Below, one piece after another: positions 27,756 to 37,837 of a DNA stretch of 64,000 nt. The translations under genes and the position numbers were made by a program. The notes beneath the pieces were generated by a model. The model did no database searches. It saw nothing but the letters and a program-made list of their open reading frames with translations, and was not told the origin of the DNA. This DNA comes from Bythopirellula goksoeyrii (GTDB lineage: Bacteria; Planctomycetota; Planctomycetia; Pirellulales; Lacipirellulaceae): contig NZ_CP042913.1 of NCBI RefSeq assembly GCF_008065115.1, forward strand, positions 443,211 to 507,210, written 5' to 3'. Positions within the stretch are counted from its first letter, which is position 1. Every line of letters begins with the position of its first letter.

Positions 27756-28502
27756 ATGAAACTTTCCCCCTCCGCGGCTCGGGTAGCCTTTATGATCCAG
27801 CTGCAAACCCGCGGGTCGGCTACCGACGTGGCCCGCATCCAGCATGTGGTTCATCTGTTCCGTGGCCATCGGCTCCCCTGTACTTGGAGCGTCGCGGGCT
27901 GTTGTAGTCTGGAGTCAATTGAGCAAATGGGGATTCAACATTCGACGGATAGTGTGGCACTCACCATTGGCACCGACAATGTTGTTCCACAGCAGTTTCG
28001 CGAAACACTGCGGAAACGACTCGCAGCGATGCGATCCTGCGGCGATGTGAATATCCAGCTGGTCGCTGGCGATCCGGCTGCATTGCGCCCCCATTCTGCC
28101 ATCCTCGCCGAGCAGGGAATACTGGCTGTGTTATCGAACTCAGACGAGCGAGCTTGTCCGAGCAGTCACACCCCCCTGCCCTGTGGGCTCTGGCAAATGA
28201 ATTTCGGCGCACAGATCCCTCGGCGGTCCTGGTTGGCTTCACTCCTCTCAGGGAATCAAGCCGTGTTGCGACAGATCTCCAAAATGTCTGCTATGGATCA
28301 GCCCCTCTTGGTATCAATCGATGCTTCTGCCGTGGCACATACGAGTGCACGTAGTTTGCAACAGCTTGACAAGCTCCTGCAATCAATTTCACTCTCGGCG
28401 AGCCGACAGGAAGTGAACATAGTGACCATCGGTGAGATTGTCGCCGGCTTGACCGCCAGTCGAGTCTCGCGCCCGCAGCAGTCGATCCTCCGCGCAGCTT
28501 GA
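27756..28502 (+). CDS. Hypothetical protein, degenerate NodB/polysaccharide-deacetylase-like
   Basis: 248 residues, cytoplasmic, no signal peptide. The start AAFMIQLQTRG is unusual, but the body has strand-helix alternation like a (beta/alpha) barrel: FRGHRLPCTWSVAG, QHSTDSVALTIG, LAEQGILAVLSNSD and LLVSIDASAV. The phrase LPCTWSVAG near residue 40 is reminiscent of polysaccharide deacetylase-type proteins (PATWAV), but the catalytic Asp-Asp and His-x3-His motifs are absent. A non-catalytic relative is possible; the assignment is weak. Confidence 0.6.
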   Translation: MKLSPSAARVAFMIQLQTRGSATDVARIQHVVHLFRGHRLPCTWSVAGCCSLESIEQMGIQHSTDSVALTIGTDNVVPQQFRETLRKRLAAMRSCGDVNIQLVAGDPAALRPHSAILAEQGILAVLSNSDERACPSSHTPLPCGLWQMNFGAQIPRRSWLASLLSGNQAVLRQISKMSAMDQPLLVSIDASAVAHTSARSLQQLDKLLQSISLSASRQEVNIVTIGEIVAGLTASRVSRPQQSILRAA

Positions 28503-28611
28503 GTGGTGTCTGGGGCCAACAGTATTGCGACCTTGACCACCAACCGGTGTTTCTCGGGAATGCGACATGAGTTTCCTGCTCAGACGCACATAGTGTTTTC
28601 TAGTCGATTCG

Positions 28612-28620
28612 TGCTATAAT
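28612..28620 (+). promoter_or_regulatory. Extended -10 promoter upstream of hybrid histidine kinase
   Basis: TGCTATAAT combines an extended -10 TGn with a perfect TATAAT. It lies 43 bp before the GTG start of the kinase gene, without a good -35, which is normal for the extended -10 type. Confidence 0.5.
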
Positions 28621-28662
28621 TGCCCTCTCGTCTGCGATTACTATTTTCACGAGGTGGCCCTA

Positions 28663-31600
28663 GTGGATGCACTTCACGATACGCGGCTGATCATACGCTT
28701 CCACTTCCTGGCGAAGGTGGCAAGCCTGGCCGTCATTGGCGTTAGCTGTGTGGTGCTCTTGGGCTGGGTGCTGAACGTAGAGATTCTCAAGACGGTTTTC
28801 CCCGGATTGGTCGCTATGAATCCGGGAGGAACGGCGGTCGCTTTCTTGATGTGCGGTGCTTCGCTTTGGCTTCTGAATGGTGATGACCGGAATCGGCGAC
28901 AGCTCGGGCGTGTGCTTGCCATGGGAGTCGTATTACTCGCAGTCATACGACTCGGGGGTTATTGGCTCGACTGGGATAATGGTCCTGATCGTTGGCTCTT
29001 TCGCCAAGGTCTCGAAGCCTATGACACTCCTAATCGAATGGCTCCAAATACTGCTGCGTGTTTTCTGTTGTGCGGGCTGGCACTATTGTTGATTGATGTA
29101 AGACTTCGCCGAAAATTTTGTCCGGCGGAATTTCTGGCTCTGACAGCAGCTCTAATAGCCTTCCTAGCCATCATTGGCTACTCCTACAGTACGATGAGCC
29201 TGATCGGCATCGAATCTTTTATTCCGATGGCGCTCAATACGGCTGTGGCGTTTGCACTGTTGAGCTTAGGAATACTCTGTGCAAGGCCCACAGAAGGACT
29301 GATGACAATTGTCAGCAGTCCAGGGGCTGGCGGAGTCATGGCGCGAAAGCTCTTGCCCGCAGCCGTTCTCATTCCTGCAGGCTTGGGCTGGTTGAGGTGG
29401 TATGCACAGCAACAAGGGCACTTCGACCAAGTGATGGGGCTGTCGCTGTTCGTACTCTCAAACATAATCATCTTTAGTTTTCTCATCTGGTGGATTTCTT
29501 TCTCACTCAATCGAACGGAAGATGAGCGAAACCGGGCTGAACGTGAAACGAAACGAAATGTCGGACGAACGCGTCGAATTATAGATACGGCCCATGACGC
29601 CTTTGTAGCGATGGACGCTACGGGTCGGATCATTGATTGGAATCCCCAAGCGGAAGTTGAGTTTGGTTGGTCAAGAGATGAAGTGCTGGGGAGACTTGTC
29701 GCAGATGTGCTTGTCCCGGAAGAACTACGCTCAAAGCATACCCAGGGGTTGGAGCACTTCCTGGCGACGCAAGAAGGTCCTGTATTGAATCAGCGGATCG
29801 AACTTCCGGCTCTACGGCGTAGTGGAGAGAGGTTCCCCGTCGAAGTGACGATCACATCGATATCTGAGGAAGACAGCTATCTCTTTGTGGCATTCTTGCA
29901 CGACATTACTGACCGCAGGCGAAGGGAAACCGAGTTGAAAGCGTCTCAGCAGGAAGCCGAGGCGGCCAACCAATCCAAGAGCGAATTCCTCGCCAACATG
30001 AGTCACGAAATTCGCACGCCGATGAATGGCATCATCGGCATGACCGAACTGCTATTGAATACGCAGCTCACTGCCGAACAACGTGAATATCAAGAAATGG
30101 TGCAGAGCTCTGCCGATGCACTACTAACGCTGCTCAACGATATTCTCGATTTCTCGAAGATCGAAGCAGGTCGACTGGAATTGGAAATGATTCCTTTCGG
30201 CTTACGCGATACCTTGGGAGCAACGGCCCATGCTCTGGCTGCCCGAGCAGCAACCAAAGGAATCGAATTGGCAGTTCGCATCGTCCCCGAAGTTCCCGAC
30301 AATCTCGAAGGGGATCCGGGTCGACTCCGCCAGGTGATCGTGAACCTGATAGGCAATGCCATCAAGTTCACTGAGAAAGGTGAGGTTGTTCTTACCGTGA
30401 CTCCCAAGGACGTGACTGACGAACGTGCAAGACTGCATTTTGCGGTGCAGGACACGGGCATAGGCATCGCCGCTGAACAACGGGTCAAAATCTTCGATGC
30501 ATTTACCCAGGCCGATGCCACAACCACTCGCCAATACGGCGGAACTGGCTTGGGGCTAGCCATCTCTTCGCAGCTCGTAAAACTGATGGGAGGACGAATC
30601 TGGGTCGAAAGCAAAATTGGTAAAGGGAGCAACTTTCAGTTCACGGCTGAGTTTGCACTTCGGGAGAAACCACTTGAAGAGGATCCTGCCGAAATTGAAA
30701 CGCTTTATGAACTTCCTGTGCTTGTAGTGGACGACAATCGCACCAATCGCATCATTTGCCATGAGATACTGACCAACTGGGGCATGAATCCGACATCAGT
30801 CGAGAGTGGTGCAAGGGCTCTCGAAGAACTCGACCGCGCCTATCAGGCTGGCAATCCATATCGACTTGCCCTGCTCGATGTAATGATGCCACAAATGGAT
30901 GGTTTTGAATTGGTACGTCAAGTTCGTCAGAAGAAAGAGCTCGATTGTCTGACCATTTTAATGCTCTCGTCGGCCCATCGCCCTGAAGATTCTGCCAACG
31001 CCAAGACTCTCAATGTAGCGCGCTGCCTGAACAAACCGATCACGCAATCCAACCTGCTTGACGGCATTACCTCAGCGTTAGGGACAGCCCGTGCCGATAG
31101 TGAACCCCACGACGCGTTATTCACGGATCGGCCTGAGACGTTTATTCCCCGACGAATCCTTTTGGCCGAAGATGGAGTGGTCAATCGCAAGGTAGCCGTC
31201 GGCTTGCTCGAAAAGCGAGGCCACTTGGTCACTGCGGTCGAGAATGGCAAGGAAGCTGTGCAGGCCTGGAGCGGCGCACCATTCGATGCCATCCTGATGG
31301 ACGTTCAAATGCCCGAGATGGATGGATTTGAAGCGACTGCGGCCATACGTGAAATGGAGAATGAACAGAGAAGCCATATCCCGATCATTGCGATCACAGC
31401 CCACGCAATGAAAGGAGACCGCGAACGGTGTCTGGAAGCAGGCATGGACAACTATGTTTCTAAACCGTTTCGACCAGTGGAACTGTTCGCAGCGATCGAA
31501 GAATTGGATTCTCGTCCTTCAGAAAGTGTAGTTAGATTACCTGTCGAAACTAGTGAGAAAGACAATTCTTCGACGGACCTACTCCCAGCTTTCAATCGCG

Positions 31601-31917
31601 CAGAAGCACTTGTGAATGTAGGGGGGAGTGATGAGTTTCTCAGAGAAATGGTACAACTCTTTCTGACGGAATGCCCTAAACAGTTGGCGGAGATTGAGAA
31701 GACCCACAGTGAGGGAGATCAGCAGGCACTCGCCCGTGCCGCTCACACCTTCAAAGGTTCGGTAAGCATGTTCGCCGCCGAAGCGGCCACCGCGGCCGCC
31801 AAACAAATCGAAGAAATGAGTCGGTCTGGAGACTTGGGCGAATACGATCAGGCTTGGTTCGAATTGCAACAACGAGCAGATGAGCTTGTCGCTGCGCTGA
31901 AACAGGAGCTCAAGTGA
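28663..31917 (+). CDS. Hybrid sensor histidine kinase (8 TM, PAS, HisKA, HATPase, two REC, Hpt)
   Basis: 1,084 residues from GTG 28663, preceded at a good distance by AGGTGG; an earlier GTG at 28654 lies within that ribosome site. About eight membrane helices fill residues 10-290, a PAS domain spans about 300-420, and the dimerisation domain carries the phospho-accepting His448 in [10 protein letters not shown]. An ATPase domain follows with the N, G1 and G2 boxes ([30 protein letters not shown]). The first receiver (about 690-810) has Asp739 in [11 protein letters not shown] and the second (about 833-955) has Asp880 in [11 protein letters not shown]. The C-terminal Hpt domain has His1028 in AAHTFKGS. 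All sites are intact. The ligand is unknown. The next gene is a receiver-Ser/Thr-kinase fusion, the likely output. Confidence 0.95.
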   Translation: MDALHDTRLIIRFHFLAKVASLAVIGVSCVVLLGWVLNVEILKTVFPGLVAMNPGGTAVAFLMCGASLWLLNGDDRNRRQLGRVLAMGVVLLAVIRLGGYWLDWDNGPDRWLFRQGLEAYDTPNRMAPNTAACFLLCGLALLLIDVRLRRKFCPAEFLALTAALIAFLAIIGYSYSTMSLIGIESFIPMALNTAVAFALLSLGILCARPTEGLMTIVSSPGAGGVMARKLLPAAVLIPAGLGWLRWYAQQQGHFDQVMGLSLFVLSNIIIFSFLIWWISFSLNRTEDERNRAERETKRNVGRTRRIIDTAHDAFVAMDATGRIIDWNPQAEVEFGWSRDEVLGRLVADVLVPEELRSKHTQGLEHFLATQEGPVLNQRIELPALRRSGERFPVEVTITSISEEDSYLFVAFLHDITDRRRRETELKASQQEAEAANQSKSEFLANMSHEIRTPMNGIIGMTELLLNTQLTAEQREYQEMVQSSADALLTLLNDILDFSKIEAGRLELEMIPFGLRDTLGATAHALAARAATKGIELAVRIVPEVPDNLEGDPGRLRQVIVNLIGNAIKFTEKGEVVLTVTPKDVTDERARLHFAVQDTGIGIAAEQRVKIFDAFTQADATTTRQYGGTGLGLAISSQLVKLMGGRIWVESKIGKGSNFQFTAEFALREKPLEEDPAEIETLYELPVLVVDDNRTNRIICHEILTNWGMNPTSVESGARALEELDRAYQAGNPYRLALLDVMMPQMDGFELVRQVRQKKELDCLTILMLSSAHRPEDSANAKTLNVARCLNKPITQSNLLDGITSALGTARADSEPHDALFTDRPETFIPRRILLAEDGVVNRKVAVGLLEKRGHLVTAVENGKEAVQAWSGAPFDAILMDVQMPEMDGFEATAAIREMENEQRSHIPIIAITAHAMKGDRERCLEAGMDNYVSKPFRPVELFAAIEELDSRPSESVVRLPVETSEKDNSSTDLLPAFNRAEALVNVGGSDEFLREMVQLFLTECPKQLAEIEKTHSEGDQQALARAAHTFKGSVSMFAAEAATAAAKQIEEMSRSGDLGEYDQAWFELQQRADELVAALKQELK

Positions 31918-31954
31918 CGATATTCCAATTGCTTGGGTTGGTAGGAGAACTCCG

Positions 31955-33202
31955 ATGAAGGTACTCATCGCCGAAGACAATCCACTCTGGCGTGGCATGC
32001 TCACCCAAAATGTCCAATCCTGGGGACACGATCCCGTGATTGCCGAAGACGGCACACAGGCATGGGAAATTCTCCAAAAAGAAGACGCACCTCGCCTCGT
32101 GATCCTCGATTGGCAAATGCCAGGAATGGATGGTATCGAGGTATGTCGCTTGGTGAAACGTAATCCTAACCATCCGTTTACCTACGTAGTAATGCTCACA
32201 AGCCGTGATGCTCAGGAGGATATGGTGGCTGGCCTGGATGCCGGGGCCGATGATTATCTCACCAAACCGATCGATCCCGCAGTTTTGAAGAGCCGGATGG
32301 CGGCCGCCGAACGGATCGTCAAGCTGGTGCCCCCCAAGGAATGGACGGTTCCCCAGGTCGAAGGCTACGACGTCAAACAGATGCTAGGAAAAGGGGTCTT
32401 TGCCACTGTTTGGGAAGCGGAGCGACAACAGTCAAGTGAAACCGTGGCACTCAAAATTATTCGCGTTGATCTGGCAACCGACGACGTCTTCGGCCGTTTC
32501 GCCCGTGAGATCGAATTGATGGAGAAGCTAGACCATCCCAATATCGCCAAGATTTACGACAGCCATATCGACAAGACTCTCGGTTACTATGCGATGGAAT
32601 TGGTGCAAGGTGGCACACTGGAAAAGTACGTTCAAGAGAAGAAGCCGAAGGGAGCCGTTTTGATCTACATGATCGCCAAAGTATGCGATGCGCTCGATCA
32701 TGCCCATAAACAGGGAGTTATCCATCGTGATCTGAAACCCTCGAACATCATGATGACCCTTGAGGACGAACCGAAGCTGGTTGATTTTGGCCTTGCTCGC
32801 TCAATGTTCATGGCCAATGCCGAAGATTCCGCCGTGCAATCCATGGACGGTAGTGTGATCGGCACTCCCATGTTCATGTCCCCCGAACAGGCTCGCGGTG
32901 AGAACGACAAACTCGATGGCCGTGCCGATATCTATGCGGTGGGCATTATTTTGTATGTCATGCTCCTGCGTAAACATCCCCATAAGATCAACCATCAAGA
33001 TCGTTGGGAAACGATCCACCAGATTGCTTCAGGGCAAGTGCGCCGACCGAGTGAAGTACGTCCGAACTTTGACAAGCGGCTCGAAGATATCATTATGAAG
33101 GCACTGGCCAACCAACCTGCCTTCCGTTATCAGACCGCGGGTGAGTTTGCCAAAGCGTTACGGCATTTCCTCAAGCAACTCGTGAAGGACAAGAAATCGT
33201 AG
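31955..33202 (+). CDS. Response regulator fused to Ser/Thr protein kinase
   Basis: 415 residues. Residues 1-125 form a receiver domain with Asp52 in LDWQMPGMDG and the conserved Lys in LTKPI. Residues about 135-410 form a complete Ser/Thr kinase: Gly-loop LGKGVFATVWEAE, ATP Lys in VALKIIRVD, catalytic loop HRDLKPSN (Asp259), DFGLARS (277-279) and MSPEQARGE. No membrane segment. It begins 37 bp after the hybrid kinase, so the two are probably cotranscribed. The natural reading is that phosphoryl transfer through the Hpt domain controls the Ser/Thr kinase. Confidence 0.95.
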   Translation: MKVLIAEDNPLWRGMLTQNVQSWGHDPVIAEDGTQAWEILQKEDAPRLVILDWQMPGMDGIEVCRLVKRNPNHPFTYVVMLTSRDAQEDMVAGLDAGADDYLTKPIDPAVLKSRMAAAERIVKLVPPKEWTVPQVEGYDVKQMLGKGVFATVWEAERQQSSETVALKIIRVDLATDDVFGRFAREIELMEKLDHPNIAKIYDSHIDKTLGYYAMELVQGGTLEKYVQEKKPKGAVLIYMIAKVCDALDHAHKQGVIHRDLKPSNIMMTLEDEPKLVDFGLARSMFMANAEDSAVQSMDGSVIGTPMFMSPEQARGENDKLDGRADIYAVGIILYVMLLRKHPHKINHQDRWETIHQIASGQVRRPSEVRPNFDKRLEDIIMKALANQPAFRYQTAGEFAKALRHFLKQLVKDKKS

Positions 33203-33275
33203 AGCCGTTTCTCCGAGACGGACATTGCGACTACTTCACAAGAAATTCGAGTCACAGAGAGACTCGACTATCACG

Positions 33276-33458
33276 CTATTTCTGCTCTCGAAAGGTCGAA
33301 AAGCTGAGATATCCCAGAATGGCAGAGGCCAGAATCGCGCCGATGTGCATCGCCTTTCCTTCCGCTCCGAAAGGAATGCCTGCCACGAAGTCAACCGTGA
33401 ACAGGAGAAACACCAAGGCCGCGACGACCATGCCGGCGATCGTCATGCCTTTGGCCAT
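33276..33458 (-). CDS. Small two-helix membrane protein
   Basis: 60 residues: MAKGMTIAGMVVAALVFLLF as the first membrane helix, a short loop with FGAEGKAMHIG, then a second helix (IGAILASAILGYLSFSTF) and a basic end. The clean two-helix topology and the ATG start favour a real gene. No family is recognised. It lies alone between the convergent end of the phosphorelay genes and the next minus-strand gene. Confidence 0.6.
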   Translation of the reverse strand: MAKGMTIAGMVVAALVFLLFTVDFVAGIPFGAEGKAMHIGAILASAILGYLSFSTFREQK

Positions 33459-33652
33459 ATGCTTCTTTGCCTTCTCTTGAGTGGGGAATAATAGCGATTG
33501 TCGTGGAGCGAATCTGTTGGAACCTTCTAGTATAATTCCTAGCCGTCACTTGTCATGGCGTCCCTTGCGCAAAACACCAGAAAACCGCCACTTTCGTTAG
33601 ATTCCAGGGAGTATTTAAACTGGCTGTATGGAATTCGCCGGGTATGAGAGGG

Positions 33653-34261
33653 CTAGGAAATGGAGGTTGTTTCTTCGAGATGCTTATTCGTTTTCTCGCC
33701 GTCGCCAGGAGTCATTGGCTCGTCCAAGCCTCTTTCTCGGCGAATCTTGGCCACTTGGGCGACAATTTCTTGGATGACTCCCTGGTTGGCGTAAATGTTT
33801 AGCCAGACCTGGTAGTACGCCCAGCAAATGACTGCCATTCCCACCAGCGCTCCCGCAAGATGCACGTCGGCCATGTCAGCCGTATTCTCTCGGCCTGTTC
33901 CAGGATCCGAGGCAGCCCCCAAGGCCCCCACACCAACGACGGTCAGCATCCCTACCACGCACCAGGGGAAAGTCTTCCGCTTGAGCTGGGTACTACGTTG
34001 CAGCGGATCTGTATCGAGGCGATAGGTCTCGGTTACTTCCTTGCACCAGCGACTTGTGCCAACAAAATAAGTTACTGCAATACTCAACACAAACACCACA
34101 GCCAAAGCCGCAGAAGTCCCTGTGAGCATATGGACTCCCCGCCAATTGAGTGTGTCTTGATCCGGGTGGTCGTAGAGGTCGCCAATCGTAAGCCCAAGCA
34201 CAATCGATGCCAGATACAGACCTAGCGAAAGCGATGCGAGAGTCGGAAAAATGCGAGTCAT
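33653..34261 (-). CDS. Four-helix membrane protein, unassigned
   Basis: 202 residues with four membrane segments (LASLSLGLYLASIVLGLTIG, VHMLTGTSAALAVVFVLSIAV, FPWCVVGMLTVVGVGALGA, VHLAGALVGMAVICWAYYQVW). Two His residues sit at helix starts (GVHMLTG and DVHLAGA), a plan reminiscent of heme- or metal-binding membrane proteins, but this is only suggestive. The C-terminal 50 residues are charged and cytoplasmic. Confidence 0.7.
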   Translation of the reverse strand: MTRIFPTLASLSLGLYLASIVLGLTIGDLYDHPDQDTLNWRGVHMLTGTSAALAVVFVLSIAVTYFVGTSRWCKEVTETYRLDTDPLQRSTQLKRKTFPWCVVGMLTVVGVGALGAASDPGTGRENTADMADVHLAGALVGMAVICWAYYQVWLNIYANQGVIQEIVAQVAKIRRERGLDEPMTPGDGEKTNKHLEETTSIS

Positions 34262-34282
34262 TTAGAGGTGTTGGCTATTAGA

Positions 34283-34320
34283 TGTTAGTGGCGAGCCAGA
34301 TGCGTCAGCTTCCGGCATAT
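34283..34320. repeat. GCGAGCCAGATGCGTCAGC repeat
   Basis: A single copy of the element that occurs twice at 17930-17987, with the same CTTCCGG tail, in the gap upstream of the four-helix protein gene. Confidence 0.6.
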
Positions 34321-34464
34321 TCTATCCCGCCAAGGAAGTCTCCAGCCGAGGCCACTGGAAATATGATATTAGTCTAGAATACCACCTGCAGATCTGGCAG
34401 GGGGCAGCCGTGGAAAATTCGCAGCTGTGCCGCAATAAGGCACTCGGCCTGTGCTAGAAAAGGT

Positions 34465-35415
34465 CTACTTCGTAGCAATCGTGTACGAAAGTCCCATTCC
34501 ACGACAGAGCAGATGAGATTTGTCGACTGGTAACCGATCAAGCAATGGCTCAACAATCTGCTTGAAGTATCGCAAACCGTTACCAGCGAGATAAATCCGG
34601 CTGCGACTGACCATCAGTGGAGTAGCAATTCTCTTAAAGCCAGCTTTCTTGAGCAGCTCTACTACCTCGGCGAGCCGATACTCTTTGAGATGCAAGCCGC
34701 GAGCCTCGGTTCGCAACGGACAAAAGAGCCTGGTGACGTCCGAAGGCCGCAGCAACCAATTCGGTGTAATGGTCACAAGCGACCCACCTGGCAAGAGTAG
34801 GCTATGGATGTGCTCCAGGTAAGCAGAGATTTCATCTGGACAGATGTGTTCAAACACATCGTTCCAATAGACAAGACTAGGCTTGTCAATAAACGAGGCG
34901 GGATCAACCGATCTCAAGTCGCCCAAAAGCAACTCGTCGGAATGTACGGCCCCCAACGTAGCGATAGCCTGCTCTCGCATTGTGGCAGATATCTCCACTC
35001 CACCCGCGGGAAAACCATGCTCTCCAATCGTCTTGAGCAATGTTCCAGTACCGTATCCAATTTCGAACAATCGGGGTCGACCGATTCCACGGTCGACTTG
35101 TCGATAGAGTAAGTCGAGTACCAACCGGCCGTATCGCTTGTCGAAGCCCATGACGAAGGGTTCTTCATCTGACTGCTGAGCTGCGAGTATCGTGCAAACC
35201 GTATCGTAGGCCTGGCCAATCACCAGTGCCCGGTCCCGACTGTGAGGGGGAAACAATTGCATCGCGCGGGCGAATTGTTGTTCTTGCTCCCATTGCAAAT
35301 CGCGCAGTTGATCCGGACTAAGCCCGGTGAGCGATACCCAATTGCCGTCGGCCAGCATGATCTTGGGTAAGGGCTTTTCGGCAGCATCAGAAACAGTTTT
35401 TTCGACGGTGAGCAT
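34465..35415 (-). CDS. Class I SAM-dependent methyltransferase
   Basis: 316 residues. The AdoMet motif I is FEIGYGTGTLLKTIGEHG, followed by the acidic loop GVEIS, motif II LLGDLRSVDPASF and VYWNDVFEHICPDE, then LLLPGGSLVTITPN. A long N-terminal region (about 90 residues) precedes the fold and may contact the substrate, which is not identifiable. It stands alone. Confidence 0.88.
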   Translation of the reverse strand: MLTVEKTVSDAAEKPLPKIMLADGNWVSLTGLSPDQLRDLQWEQEQQFARAMQLFPPHSRDRALVIGQAYDTVCTILAAQQSDEEPFVMGFDKRYGRLVLDLLYRQVDRGIGRPRLFEIGYGTGTLLKTIGEHGFPAGGVEISATMREQAIATLGAVHSDELLLGDLRSVDPASFIDKPSLVYWNDVFEHICPDEISAYLEHIHSLLLPGGSLVTITPNWLLRPSDVTRLFCPLRTEARGLHLKEYRLAEVVELLKKAGFKRIATPLMVSRSRIYLAGNGLRYFKQIVEPLLDRLPVDKSHLLCRGMGLSYTIATK

Positions 35416-35540
35416 CAGACGAGACCTGCGAGTACATTTGTGGGCACTACAAGTCTAGGTCATTTCGACGGCATCTTGCTGCCGATTCAGCAAGTTGCGG
35501 TTATGATGCTTAGAGGGAATACAGGCCGTCACGCTCCATA

Positions 35541-35567
35541 GAAAAGGGGCTGCCCGTAGGCAGCCCC
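35541..35567 (-). terminator. Rho-independent terminator of the spondin/PEP-CTERM gene
   Basis: On the minus strand GGGGCTGCC, loop TACG and GGCAGCCCC form a 9-bp GC-rich stem, followed by TTTTC. It begins about 23 bp beyond the stop of the PEP-CTERM gene, in the right orientation to end its message. Confidence 0.85.
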
Positions 35568-35589
35568 TCGAGTATTGCCTCTTCAGACT

Positions 35590-36426
35590 CTAGCGACAGC
35601 GACCGGTGGCTATCATACCCAAGAGCCCCACACCTCCTAAAAGTAGAAGCGACGCCGGCTCGGGAACAACTTCAAAGGATATCCGGAACACGGGCGTATC
35701 TGCCGAGAGTTGACTGTCGAAAACGTATCCGGGTGCAGTAGTTAGGCCGTTGAAAACGGTCCCCAAAGTTTCAAAAGAAAAATCAACAGTGCCGTTCTGA
35801 TCGACCCGCTGGTCGTTGTTTCCGATTTGAAGAAACGCGGCATTTTCAGCAATGTCGAGTTCGGATCCTGCGTCCCAGATTTGCCGCGCGGCCTGATTGA
35901 TAGTGTTAATCTGTAGATTGCCGTTGCCGTCGAACAGTTGGTACGCTGTCGGAGAGTCATTGCCGATGAAAAAATCATTGCTAGGCACAACCATGGATGC
36001 AAACGTAAAGTACGGATTCACATCAGTATCAATCGTGAATGTTTCGGAAGAGCTTGCACCCGGCAGAAACGGGCCCCCTGGGGCGATTGATCCAAGTGTT
36101 GCGTTAGGATCTGCCGCGGCGAAAGCAGGAAACCAATTTGATCCCGATCCCCCTTCTGCGACGGTTACAATCGGAGCGTCAGCAATACTAGGAAATCCTA
36201 AAAGAAAGGCCGGCGAGCCGCTGTCAAAGCTATCGAATGTGCCATTATGAAATCCGATGCGCAAAGGGGCAAAGCTTACGCTGTTAGTGGGAGCCAGATT
36301 TTCCGCAGTAACTCTTAGCTGCACGATTTCTGCTACTGCTGGACTAACTATGCGCATCAAGAGCATGCATGTGAAGGCTAACCTGGAAAATGAAAATAAC
36401 TTCGTACTGACAAATCTTGGAATCAT
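35590..36426 (-). CDS. PEP-CTERM protein with spondin-like domain
   Basis: 278 residues from ATG 36426, chosen because GGAGGAGA lies just upstream; a start 18 codons earlier lacks support. The signal peptide covers about residues 1-32 (FTCMLLMRIVSPAVAEI). The central region (VTAENLAPTNSVSFAPLRIGFHNG, GSGSNWFPAFAAADP, FASMVVPSNDFFIGND) matches the spondin-N fold found in bacterial surface proteins. The C-terminus is a PEP-CTERM sorting tag: VPEPASLLLLGGVGLLG plus a basic tail. Exosortase-dependent anchoring or secretion is expected. Sigma/anti-sigma genes lie upstream in the same direction. Confidence 0.9.
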   Translation of the reverse strand: MIPRFVSTKLFSFSRLAFTCMLLMRIVSPAVAEIVQLRVTAENLAPTNSVSFAPLRIGFHNGTFDSFDSGSPAFLLGFPSIADAPIVTVAEGGSGSNWFPAFAAADPNATLGSIAPGGPFLPGASSSETFTIDTDVNPYFTFASMVVPSNDFFIGNDSPTAYQLFDGNGNLQINTINQAARQIWDAGSELDIAENAAFLQIGNNDQRVDQNGTVDFSFETLGTVFNGLTTAPGYVFDSQLSADTPVFRISFEVVPEPASLLLLGGVGLLGMIATGRCR

Positions 36427-36697
36427 AGTTCTCTCCTCCGGGAAAGGCGCGAAACTCAAGTCCTCCGAGAAACAATCCAAAAAGACTCAAATAAGTTCGT
36501 GCTTGAAAAAACAAAAAACAGTACCAAGAGCAACTTCAATGGCGCCTCTGAATATGCTTCTAGGACAGAAAAAGCAGAACAAATCTTTGCCGCTCTTTCC
36601 TGAAAACGAGCAGCATTGTACTTGTGCTAGTCTGTTGCAGTCTTTGTCGCCTAGTGGAGGAATCTATTACAAGAAATCTGTATAAAGAATGAATTCT

Positions 36698-37000
36698 CTA
36701 TTGTTTACTAGCCTCTTCGCGAAGCAGTGCTTTGATTCTAGATGCACATTGCGTGGAAAGTCGGGTACTCCTCGAGAATCCCAAGTCGAGAAGTTCCGTT
36801 GGAGCGCTGGCTACCAGTTGTTTTAGAAATCTCATCTGATCGCGAAACTGACGGCAAGTGCCGCAGACAAGCAAATGTGCCCATAAGCCAAACCGGTGCC
36901 AACGGGAAAGCTCTAGTTCATCTACATTCGCTAAGAGAACACTTGCTTCGCGACAATTCATATTCGCGACTGCGAATGTCTGTTTGATCTTTTCAATCAT
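36698..37000 (-). CDS. Putative zinc-finger anti-sigma factor
   Basis: 100 residues, or 87 from an internal ATG at 36961. The segment MNCREASVLLANVDE … LWAHLLVCGTCRQF carries the His-x3-Cys-x2-Cys zinc site of the ZAS anti-sigma domain (HLLVCGTC). There is no membrane helix, so it is a cytoplasmic anti-sigma. It begins eight bases after the sigma factor stop, the usual arrangement. Confidence 0.85.
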   Translation of the reverse strand: MIEKIKQTFAVANMNCREASVLLANVDELELSRWHRFGLWAHLLVCGTCRQFRDQMRFLKQLVASAPTELLDLGFSRSTRLSTQCASRIKALLREEASKQ

Positions 37001-37008
37001 TCAGTACG

Positions 37009-37608
37009 TCACTCCTGAAACCATTTTTCTTCGAGACACTGCCTGAGCGAAATTCGGGCACGATGGAGTCGAACGGCAACGTTGGAGACGCTGATTGCGA
37101 GTTGGGCACCAATTTCTTTCACAGCCGTTGAATTCAATTCTCTCAATCGATAGACGTAACTCAAATGGGCTGGCATTTCCGCCAGACAGTCGGCGAAAAC
37201 GGACCAGAATTCACGATCCTCTGCCACCTGGTCGGGTGCAGCGTTCCAAGGGGTCAACTGACGCGACCATTTCCCAGATTTTGTAAACAACTCTCCCGGA
37301 AGCTCATCCGAGTCTTCGTTGGAATGCAACTCACGACCCGCCGCGCGAAAGTGATCGGCGATTTTGTTCCGCAGAATCGCAATTAACCAAGTCGAAAACT
37401 TGCTTCGCTGCTCAAATTCCTGCCGCCGCTTCCAGGCAGCCAGGAAAGTTTCTTGAACCATGTCTTCAGCCAGATCCTGCTTTCGCAGTCGAGCCACAGC
37501 ATAGCTCATCAACAGATCGCCATAGAGGTCGACCCATTCGGTGGGGTCCACACTGGTAGGACACGATTTTTCCTGCTCAACCGCCACCGTTTGCCTCGTT
37601 TCTTCCAC
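37009..37608 (-). CDS. ECF-subfamily RNA polymerase sigma factor
   Basis: 199 residues from GTG 37608. Region 2 (LRKQDLAEDMVQETFLAAWK, FSTWLIAILRNKIADHFR) and region 4 (STAVKEIGAQLAISVSNVAVRLHRARISLR) are complete and region 3 is absent, which defines the ECF group. The next gene in the operon is its likely anti-sigma. The spondin PEP-CTERM gene lies downstream in the same orientation after a 270 bp gap and is a candidate target, though this is inferred from position only. Confidence 0.93.
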   Translation of the reverse strand: MEETRQTVAVEQEKSCPTSVDPTEWVDLYGDLLMSYAVARLRKQDLAEDMVQETFLAAWKRRQEFEQRSKFSTWLIAILRNKIADHFRAAGRELHSNEDSDELPGELFTKSGKWSRQLTPWNAAPDQVAEDREFWSVFADCLAEMPAHLSYVYRLRELNSTAVKEIGAQLAISVSNVAVRLHRARISLRQCLEEKWFQE

Positions 37609-37837
37609 TGCTGAAAGTTCCCCTGCTATGGAGTTGGTAGGCCAAAGAGTCGTTTTCTTACATGCACGATTCGAGAATTGCTCATATTACACGAATCCGG
37701 CTTCCGAACCTCCATTCTATCGCAACGGTCCTTTGGGCAAGTTTTCTCCCTCAGATACCCCTGATTTCAGCTGATTCTCCCGCTACAATTAGTGGCCTGA
37801 CAACCTGTTTCCTTCCCCCTACAGCCGAGAAATTGCC

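Noticed and set aside
36257-36685. 142-codon plus-strand frame
   Set aside because: It is antisense to the start of the PEP-CTERM gene and its promoter region and lacks family character.
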